DNA of 64,000 nt, taken from positions 1,116,001 through 1,180,000 of the forward strand of contig NZ_JABXYU010000001.1 in assembly GCF_013394795.1 (NCBI RefSeq), in the 5' to 3' direction. The translations under genes were made by a program, and so were the position numbers. Under the pieces are notes generated by a model. That model was not told the origin of the DNA. It saw only the letters and a program-made list of their open reading frames with translations, and did no database searches. Source of the stretch: Leptotrichia sp. oral taxon 223 (GTDB lineage Bacteria > Fusobacteriota > Fusobacteriia > Fusobacteriales > Leptotrichiaceae). Each line of letters opens with the position of its first letter. Position 1 is the first letter of the stretch. Below are positions 8,234 to 17,639 of this stretch, in pieces.

Positions 8234-9040
8234 TTGGAAAAAATAAGAATTAAAAAACTCACAAAATCAAAAATTTATTTATACATAACCTTGTCCCTAT
8301 TGTCAATTATTACGATTTATACATTAGTCACAATGGATTTTGGCGGTGTAAACATTGGTGAAGCGACCGGGCATTTTTTTAAAGATTTAGGAACAATGTT
8401 CTTTTCTCCCAAGCTATCTGAAAGAAATACCTTTAATCAAATTTTGTTTAGTCTTGCGGTAACAATTGCCTTAGCTGCACTTACAACAATTATAGGTTCA
8501 TTTATAGCACTATTTCTATCTTTCTTTGCAGCGCAAAATTTATCAGGCAGATACATTTCCAGAACTATAAAGCTAGGCATATCGTTTATCCGTGCCATCC
8601 CAACAATATTATGGGTTATGGTTTTTTCAGTCGTGGCAAATGTCGGCGTAGAAGCGGCAATTATTGGAATGACTTTTCACAGCGTTGCCTACCTTGTAAA
8701 AGCCTACTCCGAAAGCATTGAAGAAATTGACAGCGGAATAATAGAAGCTCTTATGGCAACAGGCGCTTCATTCTGGAAAATAATATTTCAGGCTGTATTG
8801 CCAAGCACTATTACATCCCTTTTATCGTGGACATTTATCCGTTTTGAAATAAATTTTACAAATGCTGTATTAGTGGGAGCGGCGGCTGGAGCAGGTGGAA
8901 TTGGATACGATATGTTTATGTCAGGAAGCATGTATTTTGATATAAGAGAAATAGGAGTCTTTGTATATCTAATATTTGGAGTAGCAATTATATTGGAACT
9001 TATTTCATATTTGTTGAAAAGAAAATATTTAAAAAATTAA
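8234..9040 (+). CDS. phnE: Phosphonate-type ABC transporter permease 2
   Basis: A second PhnE-family permease, 268 residues from a TTG start at 8234. An in-frame GTG at 8222 would overlap the ribosome site GGAAGGTGA, so the TTG eight bases after it is preferred. The coupling loop is IDSGIIEALMATGASFWK, and AVLVGAAAGAGGIGYDMF marks the PhnE C-terminal region. Two different PhnE subunits next to one PhnC is a common arrangement. The missing PhnD is the odd feature. Confidence 0.85.
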   Translation: MEKIRIKKLTKSKIYLYITLSLLSIITIYTLVTMDFGGVNIGEATGHFFKDLGTMFFSPKLSERNTFNQILFSLAVTIALAALTTIIGSFIALFLSFFAAQNLSGRYISRTIKLGISFIRAIPTILWVMVFSVVANVGVEAAIIGMTFHSVAYLVKAYSESIEEIDSGIIEALMATGASFWKIIFQAVLPSTITSLLSWTFIRFEINFTNAVLVGAAAGAGGIGYDMFMSGSMYFDIREIGVFVYLIFGVAIILELISYLLKRKYLKN

Positions 9041-9055
9041 CGAATAAATTTTAAT

Positions 9056-9100
9056 AAAAAATCTCTAAGTCAAGATAATCTCTTTTTTAGGGATTTTTTT
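9056..9100 (+). terminator. Rho-independent terminator after the phnCEE genes
   Basis: AAAAATCTCTAA pairs with TTAGGGATTTTT (one G-T pair) and is followed by T-rich sequence, 15 bases past the permease stop codon. Confidence 0.7.
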
Positions 9101-9497
9101 CTTGAAATTCTCATTTTTCTTTAATCTTCTTATGCTATACTAATTTTATAAATAAAGTCTGTTAATTATTAACACAAAAACTTAAATTTTTACAAACATA
9201 TATTCATATCAACACTAATAAATAAATCAACTTAACACTAGACACAACGATATATAAGAAATTTCAGTCAGCTTACTTCTCCAGTTACTGAAAAATACAA
9301 TAAAAATATACAAAATTATGTGAATTATTTACCAAGCTCAAAAAAAATATTATACACTTTTTTAATTTTTCTGATTTTATTCAAACCCTGATTACTTCAA
9401 TCATGTAAGAAACATATTATTCAAAAAACTTTCAAAATTTAAACAAAAATGTTATATATTAAAATATAAATATTTATAAGAAAGGAAGTAGATTATT
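9101..9497 (+). other. AT-rich gap with a possible coding remnant
   Basis: About 400 bases without a complete gene. A 49-codon open stretch on the plus strand at about 9239-9391 reads TQRYIRNFSQLTSPVTEKY and ends in a hydrophobic run before TGA. It follows directly on a stop codon and has no start codon or ribosome site. It may be the tail of a lost membrane protein, or chance. Confidence 0.25.
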
Positions 9498-10658
9498 ATG
9501 AAAAAACTAGTCAGTATAATAATATTTCTAATAACTTGCATATTTTCTTTTGGAAATGACTGGGAATTTATGTCGCAGGGGGAACATCTTATTCCACTTC
9601 AAATTTCTGATATGACTATAAAAAAAGAAAAAATAGAATTTAACCTAAGAGATGACGGGTTTATGGATGTATCAGTAAATTTTGTATTTGACAGTTCGTC
9701 TGCAGGAACTAGAACAATAGGATTTATAACACCGCCTGATGAATATAATGATGCCGATAATGCTCCAAGTGGCACAGGATATGATTCTGCAAGCATAGAA
9801 AATTTTAAAACTGTTGTAAATGGACAAGAAGTAAAAATCCGTATTGGAAAAATGAATGAATTTTTAAATAAAGGTTTTTTTACGCCAGAAGAAGAAAAAG
9901 AATATAAAAATAAATACAGCAGAGCATCTGTCTATTACTTTAAAGCTGATTTAAAAAAGGGAGAAAATACCATAAATCACAGCTATTCATATAGAGGAGC
10001 AATTTCAACGTATAATAGAGGGGAATACCGATACGTATTGACAACTATTTCAAAATGGAAAAACAAAAAAGTTGATGATTTTGAAATTATCATAAATATG
10101 AAAAAAAATGAACTATTTTCTCTGCCATATACATTTTGGAATGATGGAAAACCAATAAAATGGGAAATAGTTGGGGATGGAGATATTGTATTTCTGGATA
10201 AAAGTAAACTGGAAAAAGGGTATTCTGAAATAGTATATGCAAAATTAAAAAATGGATATGTAAGATATAAATCCAAAAATTTTGCTCCAGACAAAGACTT
10301 TTATTCCCACATACCAATGGATCGTTATATTTTAGGCGTAAAATCTGACATAAAAATAAATGGATATAAATTTAGAGATCCGCTCGAAGACGAAATAGGA
10401 AGTAATCTTACATTAAAGGGGTGGCCTGCAGGCGATAAAGCAATAAAAGAATTGGATAAATTAAGCACTTTTCAGCTTGAGGTACTAAGAAACTACCCTT
10501 TTGCAAAATTTGGATATGATTTTTCTAAAAAAGATCTGAAAAATTATTTTAGCCAGTTTTTCTGGTATGAACCAAATAAACAGGTTTATATACCTGAATA
10601 CATTTATGAGAACAGGGTAAAAATAATAGATGAAATATTGAAAAAAAGAAAAAAATAA
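9498..10658 (+). CDS. Secreted protein with a C-terminal YARHG-like domain
   Basis: A 386-residue protein with a signal peptide (MKKLVSIIIFLITCIFSFG) and a large beta-rich central region. The C-terminal segment around residues 325-365 reads LSTFQLEVLRNYPFAKFGYDF, then KDLKNYFSQFFWYEPN. The order LRN..(A)..FGY.F..KDL..YF....WY.P is that of the YARHG domain, an extracytoplasmic domain of unknown function. The usual ARHG is replaced by AKFG. AAGGAAG precedes the ATG. It may be co-oriented with the next secreted protein gene. Confidence 0.7.
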   Translation: MKKLVSIIIFLITCIFSFGNDWEFMSQGEHLIPLQISDMTIKKEKIEFNLRDDGFMDVSVNFVFDSSSAGTRTIGFITPPDEYNDADNAPSGTGYDSASIENFKTVVNGQEVKIRIGKMNEFLNKGFFTPEEEKEYKNKYSRASVYYFKADLKKGENTINHSYSYRGAISTYNRGEYRYVLTTISKWKNKKVDDFEIIINMKKNELFSLPYTFWNDGKPIKWEIVGDGDIVFLDKSKLEKGYSEIVYAKLKNGYVRYKSKNFAPDKDFYSHIPMDRYILGVKSDIKINGYKFRDPLEDEIGSNLTLKGWPAGDKAIKELDKLSTFQLEVLRNYPFAKFGYDFSKKDLKNYFSQFFWYEPNKQVYIPEYIYENRVKIIDEILKKRKK

Positions 10659-10752
10659 ATTTAAGAAATTAGCTATACATTTAAAAAATATTTATGATTT
10701 TAATTATAATGTATAAAAGAATAATATTAATAAAAGTGAGGAGATAATTTTT

Positions 10753-11448
10753 ATGAAAAGTAAAATAAACAAAGGAATATTTTTTATATTTTTTCTTGTT
10801 TTGTTATTCTGTTTTATTGGAAAAAGTGATACTGACAAAAATCACAAAGCTACATTTAAACCAGTAAATATAGAGGGATTGCTTGTTGCATCTATTGATG
10901 AAGATTGCTATGATGACAATGATGAAGATGATTCAATAATTTTTGATTTAATTCCCAAAGATAAAAATAGTTACAACGGAAAAACGTTAGAAATTGAATT
11001 ATCCCGCAAAGATAAAGAAAAATTTTTAAAAGAAAATTTTAATGAAGCAAATAAACTTCTTGCAAAAAAAATAGATTATGCTGTTCAACCAGTAATTATT
11101 AACGTTTCAAACATTGGAGTAAGATTGACTTGTGGGGCAGGTTTTCCTGTATACTATGCAAAAATTTCCAGTGTCACAAAATTAAAAAATACAAAAGCCA
11201 TATTTTTAAAAAATTTAAATGATTTGGAAGATAAAAAATATAAAACAAAAATGAAAAAAATAAGACCTAAAGAAAATGCAGAGGTAAAAAAATTACCTGA
11301 AATTAATGCATCTATTATAGGAAAAACTGAAAAAGGAGAAGAATTTATGGTAATAAACAAATATGGTGATTGGTATTATATTATTTTTGCATATCCTGCC
11401 GGTACAGGATACATACATAAAAAACAGATAGAAACTGAACTAAAATAA
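10753..11448 (+). CDS. Exported protein with a bacterial SH3-like domain
   Basis: A 231-residue protein with an N-terminal hydrophobic segment (about 6-22; signal peptide or anchor). The middle region has an acidic stretch (DEDCYDDNDEDD). The last 65 residues fit an SH3b fold: RPKENAEVKKLPEINASIIG, then KGEEFMVINKYGDWYYI and TGYIHKKQIE. Such domains bind cell wall or peptide ligands. Position after the YARHG-like protein suggests an envelope role; the exact function is unknown. Confidence 0.65.
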   Translation: MKSKINKGIFFIFFLVLLFCFIGKSDTDKNHKATFKPVNIEGLLVASIDEDCYDDNDEDDSIIFDLIPKDKNSYNGKTLEIELSRKDKEKFLKENFNEANKLLAKKIDYAVQPVIINVSNIGVRLTCGAGFPVYYAKISSVTKLKNTKAIFLKNLNDLEDKKYKTKMKKIRPKENAEVKKLPEINASIIGKTEKGEEFMVINKYGDWYYIIFAYPAGTGYIHKKQIETELK

Positions 11449-11816
11449 ATAATTTTATGATATTCACAAATATTATTAATAAGTTAGATTTTTATATACT
11501 TTATTTACTTATACTAAATTACTAAAAATAAAAATTATTATATTTATTTGCTGTCAAGAAGAACCGAACCTTACTACTTTAATGAAGAAGAAAATTAACT
11601 GATTAAAATTAATAAAGTCAATAAAAAAGGGGCTGTATCATAAAGTAAATAAAATTACTAAATCATAAATTTTATATATTTTACTATATTTATAAAATCA
11701 ATAAAAATAATATCTGTTGATTTTTAAAAATATATAACATTTATGTTATTAAAATTATTTTTGACTTATGAGACACCCTCTTTAAAATTATATTTCAATT
11801 GTTAAATTTTTATTTT
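11449..11816. other. AT-rich gap next to secY
   Basis: No gene seen in these 368 bases. The right half is occupied by the MITE-like element at 11629-11780. The rest is AT-rich sequence without a clear terminator hairpin for secY. Confidence 0.6.
11629..11780. mobile_element. MITE-like element with terminal inverted repeats
   Basis: The left end GGGGCTGTATCATAA (11629-11643) is mirrored by TTATGAGACACCCTC (11766-11780), an imperfect terminal inverted repeat. The inside is about 120 bases of AT-rich DNA with no ORF. Size and ends fit a nonautonomous transposon derivative. No clear target-site duplication is visible. The right end lies about 37 bases past the secY stop codon. Confidence 0.6.
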
Positions 11817-13124
11817 TTAACGCTTTCTTCTATTTACAAAACTCTTCATCTGTTTAACTGCTAAATAAGAATCTATTTGCAATAACAGTTCTACAGCTGT
11901 TCCGACTAAGATTAGCAAACTCGTTCCTCCAAGCATAACTGGAAGCTTTAAGACATATCCAAACCAGATATTTGGCATAATTCCCAATAGTGATAAAAAT
12001 ATCGCACTTCCAAATGTTACTCTTGTGGCAACTTTTTCCAAATAGTCAGCCGTTTCCTTTCCAGCCCTTACTGTTGGAATTGTTCCTCCGCTCTGTTTCA
12101 AATCATCAGACACTTTGTCTGGATCAAAAGCGATAGTAAGCGTATAGAAAAATGAGAATACTGTAATTAATATTGCAAACAGTAACAGATAAAATACACC
12201 TTTTGGCTCAAACTGAGCTGCTAAAAAGTTTTTCAAGTTTCCACTTTTCATCATTGAAACCAAAAATGACGGCGCTGCCATTAATACTGACGCAAAGATT
12301 ATTGGCATTACTCCAGACATATTTATTTTTAATGGCAAATATGTTCTTTTTCCAACTGTACTTTGCCCTCCTCCAAATCCAAGACTTCCTTTACCTGCAT
12401 ATTGGATAGGAATTCTTCTTTCAGCCAGCTGTACAATTACCATTAATGCAATGAATACTATGAATACTACAATTGATAAGCCTAATAAAACTCTTCCCAT
12501 TCCACTAGGCAATCCTGTAAGCATAGCACTAATAACAGATGGCAATCCTGCAACAATATTTAAGAAAATTAACATTGATGTACCATTTCCAATACCTCTT
12601 ATTGAAATTCTTTCAGAAATCCACATCAAAAACGAAGTTCCACCTGTAATTAGAACTACTGTACTAAGTATGAATTTTGGTCCTGGCTCCAATACCAATC
12701 CTTGATTTTGCATTAAGACTGCAATTCCAAATGACTGAATTATTGCCAGCACGATTGTTACATATCTTGACCATTGAGTTATTTTATCTCTTTCTTTTCC
12801 GCCTTCCTTTTGCATTTCATCTATTTTAGGGAAAATTACTCCTAATAATTGAAATACGATGGAAGCATTAATATACGGGACGATTCCCAATGCAAAAATT
12901 GAAGCTCTTTCAACAGCTCCACCCGAAAATAAATTTAAAAATTGAGCAATTGCATTTCCCTGCTGGAAATTTTTAAAAGCCTCTGTATTAATTCCCGGAA
13001 CTGCTATATGAATTCCAACTCTTGCAACCATTATCATAAGTAATGTAAATGTTACTCTTTTTTCTAGTTCGGGTATATTAAAAATAGCTTTTACCCTGCT
13101 TGTTACTGCTTCAGCTAGAGTCAA
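11817..13124 (-). CDS. secY: Protein translocase subunit SecY
   Basis: Forms the ten-helix pore of the Sec translocon in the inner membrane. It has the usual N-terminal FNIPELEKRVTFTLLMI helix, the plug-region AVPGIN, the SERISIRGIGNGTSM segment and the cytoplasmic loop near VVQLAERRIPIQYAGK. The frame opens at GTG 13133, but the AAAGGAG ribosome site abuts that codon. The TTG at 13124, nine bases downstream, is the likelier start (435 residues). It is the last gene of the spc operon here; the usual adk, map, infA and alpha-operon genes do not follow. Confidence 0.95.
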   Translation of the reverse strand: MTLAEAVTSRVKAIFNIPELEKRVTFTLLMIMVARVGIHIAVPGINTEAFKNFQQGNAIAQFLNLFSGGAVERASIFALGIVPYINASIVFQLLGVIFPKIDEMQKEGGKERDKITQWSRYVTIVLAIIQSFGIAVLMQNQGLVLEPGPKFILSTVVLITGGTSFLMWISERISIRGIGNGTSMLIFLNIVAGLPSVISAMLTGLPSGMGRVLLGLSIVVFIVFIALMVIVQLAERRIPIQYAGKGSLGFGGGQSTVGKRTYLPLKINMSGVMPIIFASVLMAAPSFLVSMMKSGNLKNFLAAQFEPKGVFYLLLFAILITVFSFFYTLTIAFDPDKVSDDLKQSGGTIPTVRAGKETADYLEKVATRVTFGSAIFLSLLGIMPNIWFGYVLKLPVMLGGTSLLILVGTAVELLLQIDSYLAVKQMKSFVNRRKR

Positions 13125-13170
13125 TTCTATCACTCCTTTAGTATATGAAGAAAAAGCAAGATATTAAATC

Positions 13171-13785
13171 TTACTTATTCCCATCTTCTTTTTTATTATT
13201 TCCTGCTTTAGCTGAATATGATCTTACTTCTAATAATTCTACATTTCCTCCAGCCTTTTCAATTAATTCTTTAGCTGTTTTAGAAATTTTGTGTGCTTTT
13301 ACAGTTAATTTTTTATTAACTTCTGCATTCCCTATGATTTTTAACAAGCTTGTAAAATCTTTTTCTTTTACATATGACTCAATGTTTACATTTAAATATT
13401 CCCTTACAGCTCTTCTGCCTTTTGTATTTCTTAAAGCCTCATCAGAATATTTTGTTATAAATTTAGGGTTTTTAACTATTCCATTTTCAACTAATGTTTG
13501 TAAGCTAACTACATCTCCATCATTAAATCTTCCAACAATATCAGCCAATGTAATTACTATTATGTCTTTTTTAAACGGCGCATTAGAAAATCCTCTTTTA
13601 GGAATTCTTCTAATAATAGGCATTTGCCCACCTTCAAATACAGGTGATACATATGAACCTGATCTTTGTTTTTGTCCATTGTGACCTTTACCAGCTGTTT
13701 TCCCCCAGCCAGTTCCATGTCCTCTTCCTACTCTTCTTCTTTCTCTTTTCGATCCAGCAGCAGGTCTTAATTCATTAAGATTCAT
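13171..13785 (-). CDS. rplO: 50S ribosomal protein L15 (uL15), extended form
   Basis: An assembly protein of the large subunit. The N-terminal MNLNELRPAAGSKRERRRVG and the Gly-rich GRGHGTGWGKTAGKGHNGQK are diagnostic. At 204 residues it is about 50 longer than usual L15 (near 145-150). The extra sequence includes a charged region around 105-150 (KFITKYSDEALRNTKGRRAV) between the core and the C-terminal strand, plus a Lys/Asn tail. Its ribosome site GGAGG lies in the last codons of rpmD. Confidence 0.95.
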   Translation of the reverse strand: MNLNELRPAAGSKRERRRVGRGHGTGWGKTAGKGHNGQKQRSGSYVSPVFEGGQMPIIRRIPKRGFSNAPFKKDIIVITLADIVGRFNDGDVVSLQTLVENGIVKNPKFITKYSDEALRNTKGRRAVREYLNVNIESYVKEKDFTSLLKIIGNAEVNKKLTVKAHKISKTAKELIEKAGGNVELLEVRSYSAKAGNNKKEDGNK

Positions 13786-13790
13786 CTATT

Positions 13791-13970
13791 CTAAACCTCC
13801 TCTACTTTAAGTAAATAAGAAACTAATTTAATTTTTCCTTCAATATCAGCAGTTTTGTTATGAACTGCACTTTGACTGATTTTTCTTAATCCAAGTGATT
13901 TTACAGTCGCAACATGATTAGGTTTTCTTCCATTAATTCCTTTTACAAGCGTTACTTTTACTTTAGACAT
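13791..13970 (-). CDS. rpmD: 50S ribosomal protein L30 (uL30)
   Basis: A 59-residue protein beginning MSKVKVTLVKGINGRKPN and containing the conserved KSLGLRKISQSAVHNK segment. Size and position between rpsE and rplO are standard for the spc operon. The stop codon overlaps the ribosome site of rplO, implying coupled translation. Confidence 0.95.
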   Translation of the reverse strand: MSKVKVTLVKGINGRKPNHVATVKSLGLRKISQSAVHNKTADIEGKIKLVSYLLKVEEV

Positions 13971-13991
13971 TAATTTTACCTCCTAACCTTA

Positions 13992-14501
13992 TTATCCTAA
14001 AATTTCTTCAACTGATTTTCCTCTAAGTCTTGCTACGTTTTCAAGAGAACGTAATTGTTTTAAACCTTCCAAAGTTGCTCTTGCAACGTTATCTTTAGTT
14101 TTTGAACCTCTAATTTTTGTAAGCACATCCTTTACACCTGCTAACTCGAGTAATTCCCTAGTTGCTGAACCGGCGATAACTCCTGTCCCTTTTGAAGCTG
14201 GTTTCAATAATACAGAAGTTGCATTATATTTACCAATTTGCTCATGTGGTAAAGTTCCACCTTTTAATGAAACATTTACTAAGTTTTTCTTAGCGTTCGC
14301 AATGGCTTTTCTAATTGCATCAGGTACACCGTTAGCTTTTCCTAAACCGATACCTACTTTTCCTTTTTCATCTCCAACAGCTGCTAATACTGAGAACGAA
14401 ATTCTTCTTCCTCCTTTAACAGTTTTAGAAACTCTGCTTATTCTTAAAAGTCTTTCTTTGTATTCACTTTCTCTTTCTCTGTTATCTCTATCTCTAGCCA
14501 A
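13992..14501 (-). CDS. rpsE: 30S ribosomal protein S5 (uS5)
   Basis: A 169-residue protein of the small subunit that helps decoding accuracy and mRNA entry. The S5 signature is RISRVSKTVKGGRRISFSVL, followed by GDEKGKVGIGLGKA and the C-terminal GSKTKDNVARATLEGL. It is preceded by a charged stretch MARDRDNRERESEYKERLL. Gene order rplR-rpsE-rpmD is conserved. Confidence 0.97.
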   Translation of the reverse strand: MARDRDNRERESEYKERLLRISRVSKTVKGGRRISFSVLAAVGDEKGKVGIGLGKANGVPDAIRKAIANAKKNLVNVSLKGGTLPHEQIGKYNATSVLLKPASKGTGVIAGSATRELLELAGVKDVLTKIRGSKTKDNVARATLEGLKQLRSLENVARLRGKSVEEILG

Positions 14502-14519
14502 AATAAATCCTCCTTATCT

Positions 14520-14882
14520 TTAGAATTTTAATCCTGCTTCTCTCGCAGCATCTGCCACAGCTTTAACTCTTCCTGTGTACACGTATCCTCCTCTGTCGAA
14601 TACAACAGCAGTAATTCCTTTATCTAATGCTTTTTTAGCAATTCTTTCTCCTATTTGTTTAGCTGCTTCGATATTTGAACCATTTTCAATTTTTGCACCT
14701 TTTTCAATAGTTGATGCAGAAACTAAAGTGTTTCCTGTTGTATCATCAATTACTTGAACAAAAATATTTTGTAAACTTCTATACACAGCAAGTCTAGGTC
14801 TTTCAGCAGTTCCAACGATTTTTTTTCTAATACTTCTATGTTTTTTTTGTCTTAATTTATTTCTATCAAGTTTTTTTACCAT
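14520..14882 (-). CDS. rplR: 50S ribosomal protein L18 (uL18)
   Basis: A 120-residue protein that binds 5S rRNA. Recognised by [19 protein letters not shown], the [15 protein letters not shown] strand and the C-terminal [20 protein letters not shown]. Normal length and position between rplF and rpsE. Confidence 0.97.
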   Translation of the reverse strand: MVKKLDRNKLRQKKHRSIRKKIVGTAERPRLAVYRSLQNIFVQVIDDTTGNTLVSASTIEKGAKIENGSNIEAAKQIGERIAKKALDKGITAVVFDRGGYVYTGRVKAVADAAREAGLKF

Positions 14883-14895
14883 TAAAATCTACCTC

Positions 14896-15429
14896 CTATC
14901 CTTTCTTACCTTCTTTTCTTCTAATTACTTCATCAGCGTATTTAACACCTTTTCCTTTATATGGTTCAGGTGGACGTTTAGCCCTGATGTTTGCAGCAAC
15001 TTGTCCAACTAACTGCTTGTCAATTCCTTCAACAGAAATTTTAGTATTTCCTTCAACTTTGAAAGTGATTCCTTCTACTGCTTCAATTTCAACTGGATGT
15101 GAATATCCTAAAGATAATGTTAATCCCTTACCGCTAGCCTGTACTCTATATCCTACTCCGACCAATTCCAGTCCTCTAGTAAATCCTTCACTTACTCCAA
15201 CAATCATATTGTTGAAATTTGCTCTTGTAGTTCCATGAAGAGCTCTGATATTTGGTAAATCACTTGATCTTTCAAATGTAATTTCATTACCATCAATATT
15301 TACTTTAATTTCACTGCTTAATTCTTTTACTAACTGCCCTTTTGGCCCTTTTACAGTAAAAGTATTTCCATCCTGCTTAACCTCAACGCCAGCAGGTATA
15401 GTTATAGGTTTTTTACCTATTCTTGACAT
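14896..15429 (-). CDS. rplF: 50S ribosomal protein L6 (uL6)
   Basis: A 177-residue large-subunit protein near the factor-binding site. [17 protein letters not shown] is the typical start, and the C-terminal [11 protein letters not shown]-type signature appears as [17 protein letters not shown]. Two tandem L6 domains are present. Confidence 0.97.
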   Translation of the reverse strand: MSRIGKKPITIPAGVEVKQDGNTFTVKGPKGQLVKELSSEIKVNIDGNEITFERSSDLPNIRALHGTTRANFNNMIVGVSEGFTRGLELVGVGYRVQASGKGLTLSLGYSHPVEIEAVEGITFKVEGNTKISVEGIDKQLVGQVAANIRAKRPPEPYKGKGVKYADEVIRRKEGKKG

Positions 15430-15461
15430 TGTTTATCCTCCTAATTTATAAAATGCGTAAA

Positions 15462-15857
15462 TTACCACACGTAGCAAAGAACTTCTCCGCCAACGTTATG
15501 CTTTCTGCATTCCTTGTCTGTAATAACACCTTGTGGTGTTGAGACAATGGCAATTCCTAATCCACCCAATACTTTAGGTAAATTTTCTACAGATGTATGA
15601 ACTCTTCTTCCAGGTTTTGATATTCTTTTTAAACCTTTGATTACAGCTTCTCCATCTACAGTTTTTAAAGAAACAACTATATTCTTTATAGCTCCTTCTT
15701 CTTTAATTTCGTAACCGTTTATATATCCTTCATTTTTTAATATATTTGCTATACTTTCCTTAATTTTTGAAAATGGTATTGCAACTTGTGCATGTTTAGC
15801 CATGTTTCCATTTCTGATTCTAGTAAGCATATCAGCAATAGGATCTGTTAAATACAT
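15462..15857 (-). CDS. rpsH: 30S ribosomal protein S8 (uS8)
   Basis: A 131-residue protein that binds 16S rRNA and often represses the spc operon by binding its mRNA. It has [14 protein letters not shown] at the start and the C-terminal [20 protein letters not shown] signature. Confidence 0.97.
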   Translation of the reverse strand: MYLTDPIADMLTRIRNGNMAKHAQVAIPFSKIKESIANILKNEGYINGYEIKEEGAIKNIVVSLKTVDGEAVIKGLKRISKPGRRVHTSVENLPKVLGGLGIAIVSTPQGVITDKECRKHNVGGEVLCYVW

Positions 15858-15878
15858 TAATTCTTCCTCCTCTCAAAA

Positions 15879-16166
15879 TTACCAACTTGATTTTTTTACT
15901 CCAGGAATAACTCCCTCTCCTGCTAATTGTCTGAACATAACTCTTGAAATACCAAATTCTCTCATATACCCTCTTGGTCTTCCGTTAATTTGACATCTAT
16001 TTCTAACTCTTGTAGGCGAAGCGTTTCTTGGTAATTTAGATAATTCTAAAATTGCTTCTCTATCACCTTTTTTAGCTCTTGCTTTTAATTCAGCTCTTTT
16101 AGCCGCATATTTATCAACTGTTTTTTGTCTTTTTAAATTTCTTTCAACCATTGCTTTTTTAGCCAT
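15879..16166 (-). CDS. rpsN: 30S ribosomal protein S14 (uS14), zinc-free type
   Basis: A 95-residue S14 with the [19 protein letters not shown] signature. It lacks the paired CxxC motifs of the short zinc-binding form, so it is the longer C-minus type that needs no zinc. Confidence 0.96.
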   Translation of the reverse strand: MAKKAMVERNLKRQKTVDKYAAKRAELKARAKKGDREAILELSKLPRNASPTRVRNRCQINGRPRGYMREFGISRVMFRQLAGEGVIPGVKKSSW

Positions 16167-16196
16167 TGATTAAATTACACCTCCTTCAAAATAATA

Positions 16197-16751
16197 CTAT
16201 TTTGCAAACGGCATTCCGAATGCTTTTAATAAAGCTCTTCCCTGCTCATCATTTTGTGCTGTAGATACAATTGTGATTCCTACTCCAAAGATTTTATCCA
16301 CTTTATCAATTTCAATTTCAGGGAATACGATTTGTTCTCTTAATCCTAATGTATAGTTTCCTCTTCCATCAAATCCTTTAGGTGAAACACCTTCAAAATC
16401 TCTTACCCTTGGTAATGTGATACTGATTAATCTGTCTAGGAATTCATACATTTTTTCTTTTCTTAATGTAACTTTTGCTCCAATTTTTTGTCCTTCTCTT
16501 AATTTAAATCCAGCTTCTGATTTTCTAGCAGCTCTTGCCACAGGCTGTTGTCCTGTAATTTGTGCTAGTTCAACAAGAGCAGCATCTATTAGCTTAGGAT
16601 TGCTTGCTGCTTCTCCAATCCCCATATTCACTACTATTTTATCAAGTTTTGGCACTTGCATAACGTTAGATAAATTTAATTCTTTCAATAATGATGAAAC
16701 TATTTCATCTTTGTATAATTTCTGTAATCTTGGAATATATTTTTCAGCCAT
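16197..16751 (-). CDS. rplE: 50S ribosomal protein L5 (uL5)
   Basis: A 184-residue 5S rRNA-binding protein. Conserved segments are [11 protein letters not shown], the Q-P-V-A-R-A-R-K-S-like [20 protein letters not shown] and the C-terminal [19 protein letters not shown]. Confidence 0.97.
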   Translation of the reverse strand: MAEKYIPRLQKLYKDEIVSSLLKELNLSNVMQVPKLDKIVVNMGIGEAASNPKLIDAALVELAQITGQQPVARAARKSEAGFKLREGQKIGAKVTLRKEKMYEFLDRLISITLPRVRDFEGVSPKGFDGRGNYTLGLREQIVFPEIEIDKVDKIFGVGITIVSTAQNDEQGRALLKAFGMPFAK

Positions 16752-16776
16752 TTATTACATCCTCCTCTCTAAAATA

Positions 16777-17160
16777 TTATATTTCGTTACCAGATACAAC
16801 TGATATTCTTACTTTTTTTCCATCTCTTATTTCTTTTCTTACTCTTGTAGGTTTCCCTGCTCCTTCATCCCAAAGCATTACTTTAGACGAGAAGATCGGC
16901 ATTTCTCTTTCTACAACTTCGCCTTGTGGGTTCATTGCGTTAGGTTTAATATGTCTTTTTTTGATATTTACACCCTCAACAATTATTTTTCCAGTTTTAG
17001 GGAATACTTTTAATACTTTTCCAATTTTTCCTTTATCTCCAGTTTGCGTACTCTTTTCATTACGTAACAAATCTTTTGATCTACCGCTAATTACAACAAC
17101 TGTATCTCCAGTTTTAACATGCAATCTTTTAGGTACTGATTTTAAATTTGGTTTAGCCAC
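16777..17160 (-). CDS. rplX: 50S ribosomal protein L24 (uL24)
   Basis: An assembly initiator of the large subunit, starting at GTG (GTGGCTAAA) behind AAGGAGAG. It has the KOW motif KTGDTVVVISGRSKD and the VEGVNIKKRHIKPN segment. At 127 residues it is slightly longer than typical, with an N-terminal basic extension and a C-terminal VRKEIRDGKKVRIS tail. Confidence 0.96.
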   Translation of the reverse strand: MAKPNLKSVPKRLHVKTGDTVVVISGRSKDLLRNEKSTQTGDKGKIGKVLKVFPKTGKIIVEGVNIKKRHIKPNAMNPQGEVVEREMPIFSSKVMLWDEGAGKPTRVRKEIRDGKKVRISVVSGNEI

Positions 17161-17175
17161 GTTTAACTCTCCTTC

Positions 17176-17544
17176 CTATAATACTTCTGGTGCTAGAGAA
17201 ACTATTTTCATAAAGTTTTTCGCTCTTAATTCTCTTGCTACAGGTCCAAAAATTCTTGTCCCTCTTACTTCTAATGCCGTATTTAATATAACTGCCGCAT
17301 TATCATCAAATTTTATATATGAACCGTCTGCTCTTTTTAATTCTTTTCTTGTTCTAACGATTACGGCTTTTACTACATCACCTTTTTTAACGTTTCCGTT
17401 TGGTATAGCTTCTTTTACAGTTGCTACTACGATGTCTCCGATTTTACCGAATCTTCTTCTTGATCCACCTAATACTCTAATAACCATGATTTTTTTAGCT
17501 CCAGTGTTATCAGCAACATTAAGCATCGATTGTTGTTGAACCAT
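17176..17544 (-). CDS. rplN: 50S ribosomal protein L14 (uL14)
   Basis: A 122-residue protein at the subunit interface. [19 protein letters not shown] and [14 protein letters not shown] are characteristic. Normal length; located between rpsQ and rplX. Confidence 0.97.
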   Translation of the reverse strand: MVQQQSMLNVADNTGAKKIMVIRVLGGSRRRFGKIGDIVVATVKEAIPNGNVKKGDVVKAVIVRTRKELKRADGSYIKFDDNAAVILNTALEVRGTRIFGPVARELRAKNFMKIVSLAPEVL

Positions 17545-17639
17545 TTAAAATTTCCTCCTCTCAAATATTAACTCACACTATTTCTTCTTATTTTAATATT
17601 GAAAATAAAACATCAAGCAATTTTTTTAATAAGATTAAA

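Noticed and set aside
14302-14523. Plus-strand open frames opposite the ribosomal protein genes
   Set aside because: They are antisense shadows of well-identified ribosomal genes, with no ribosome sites or recognisable protein features.
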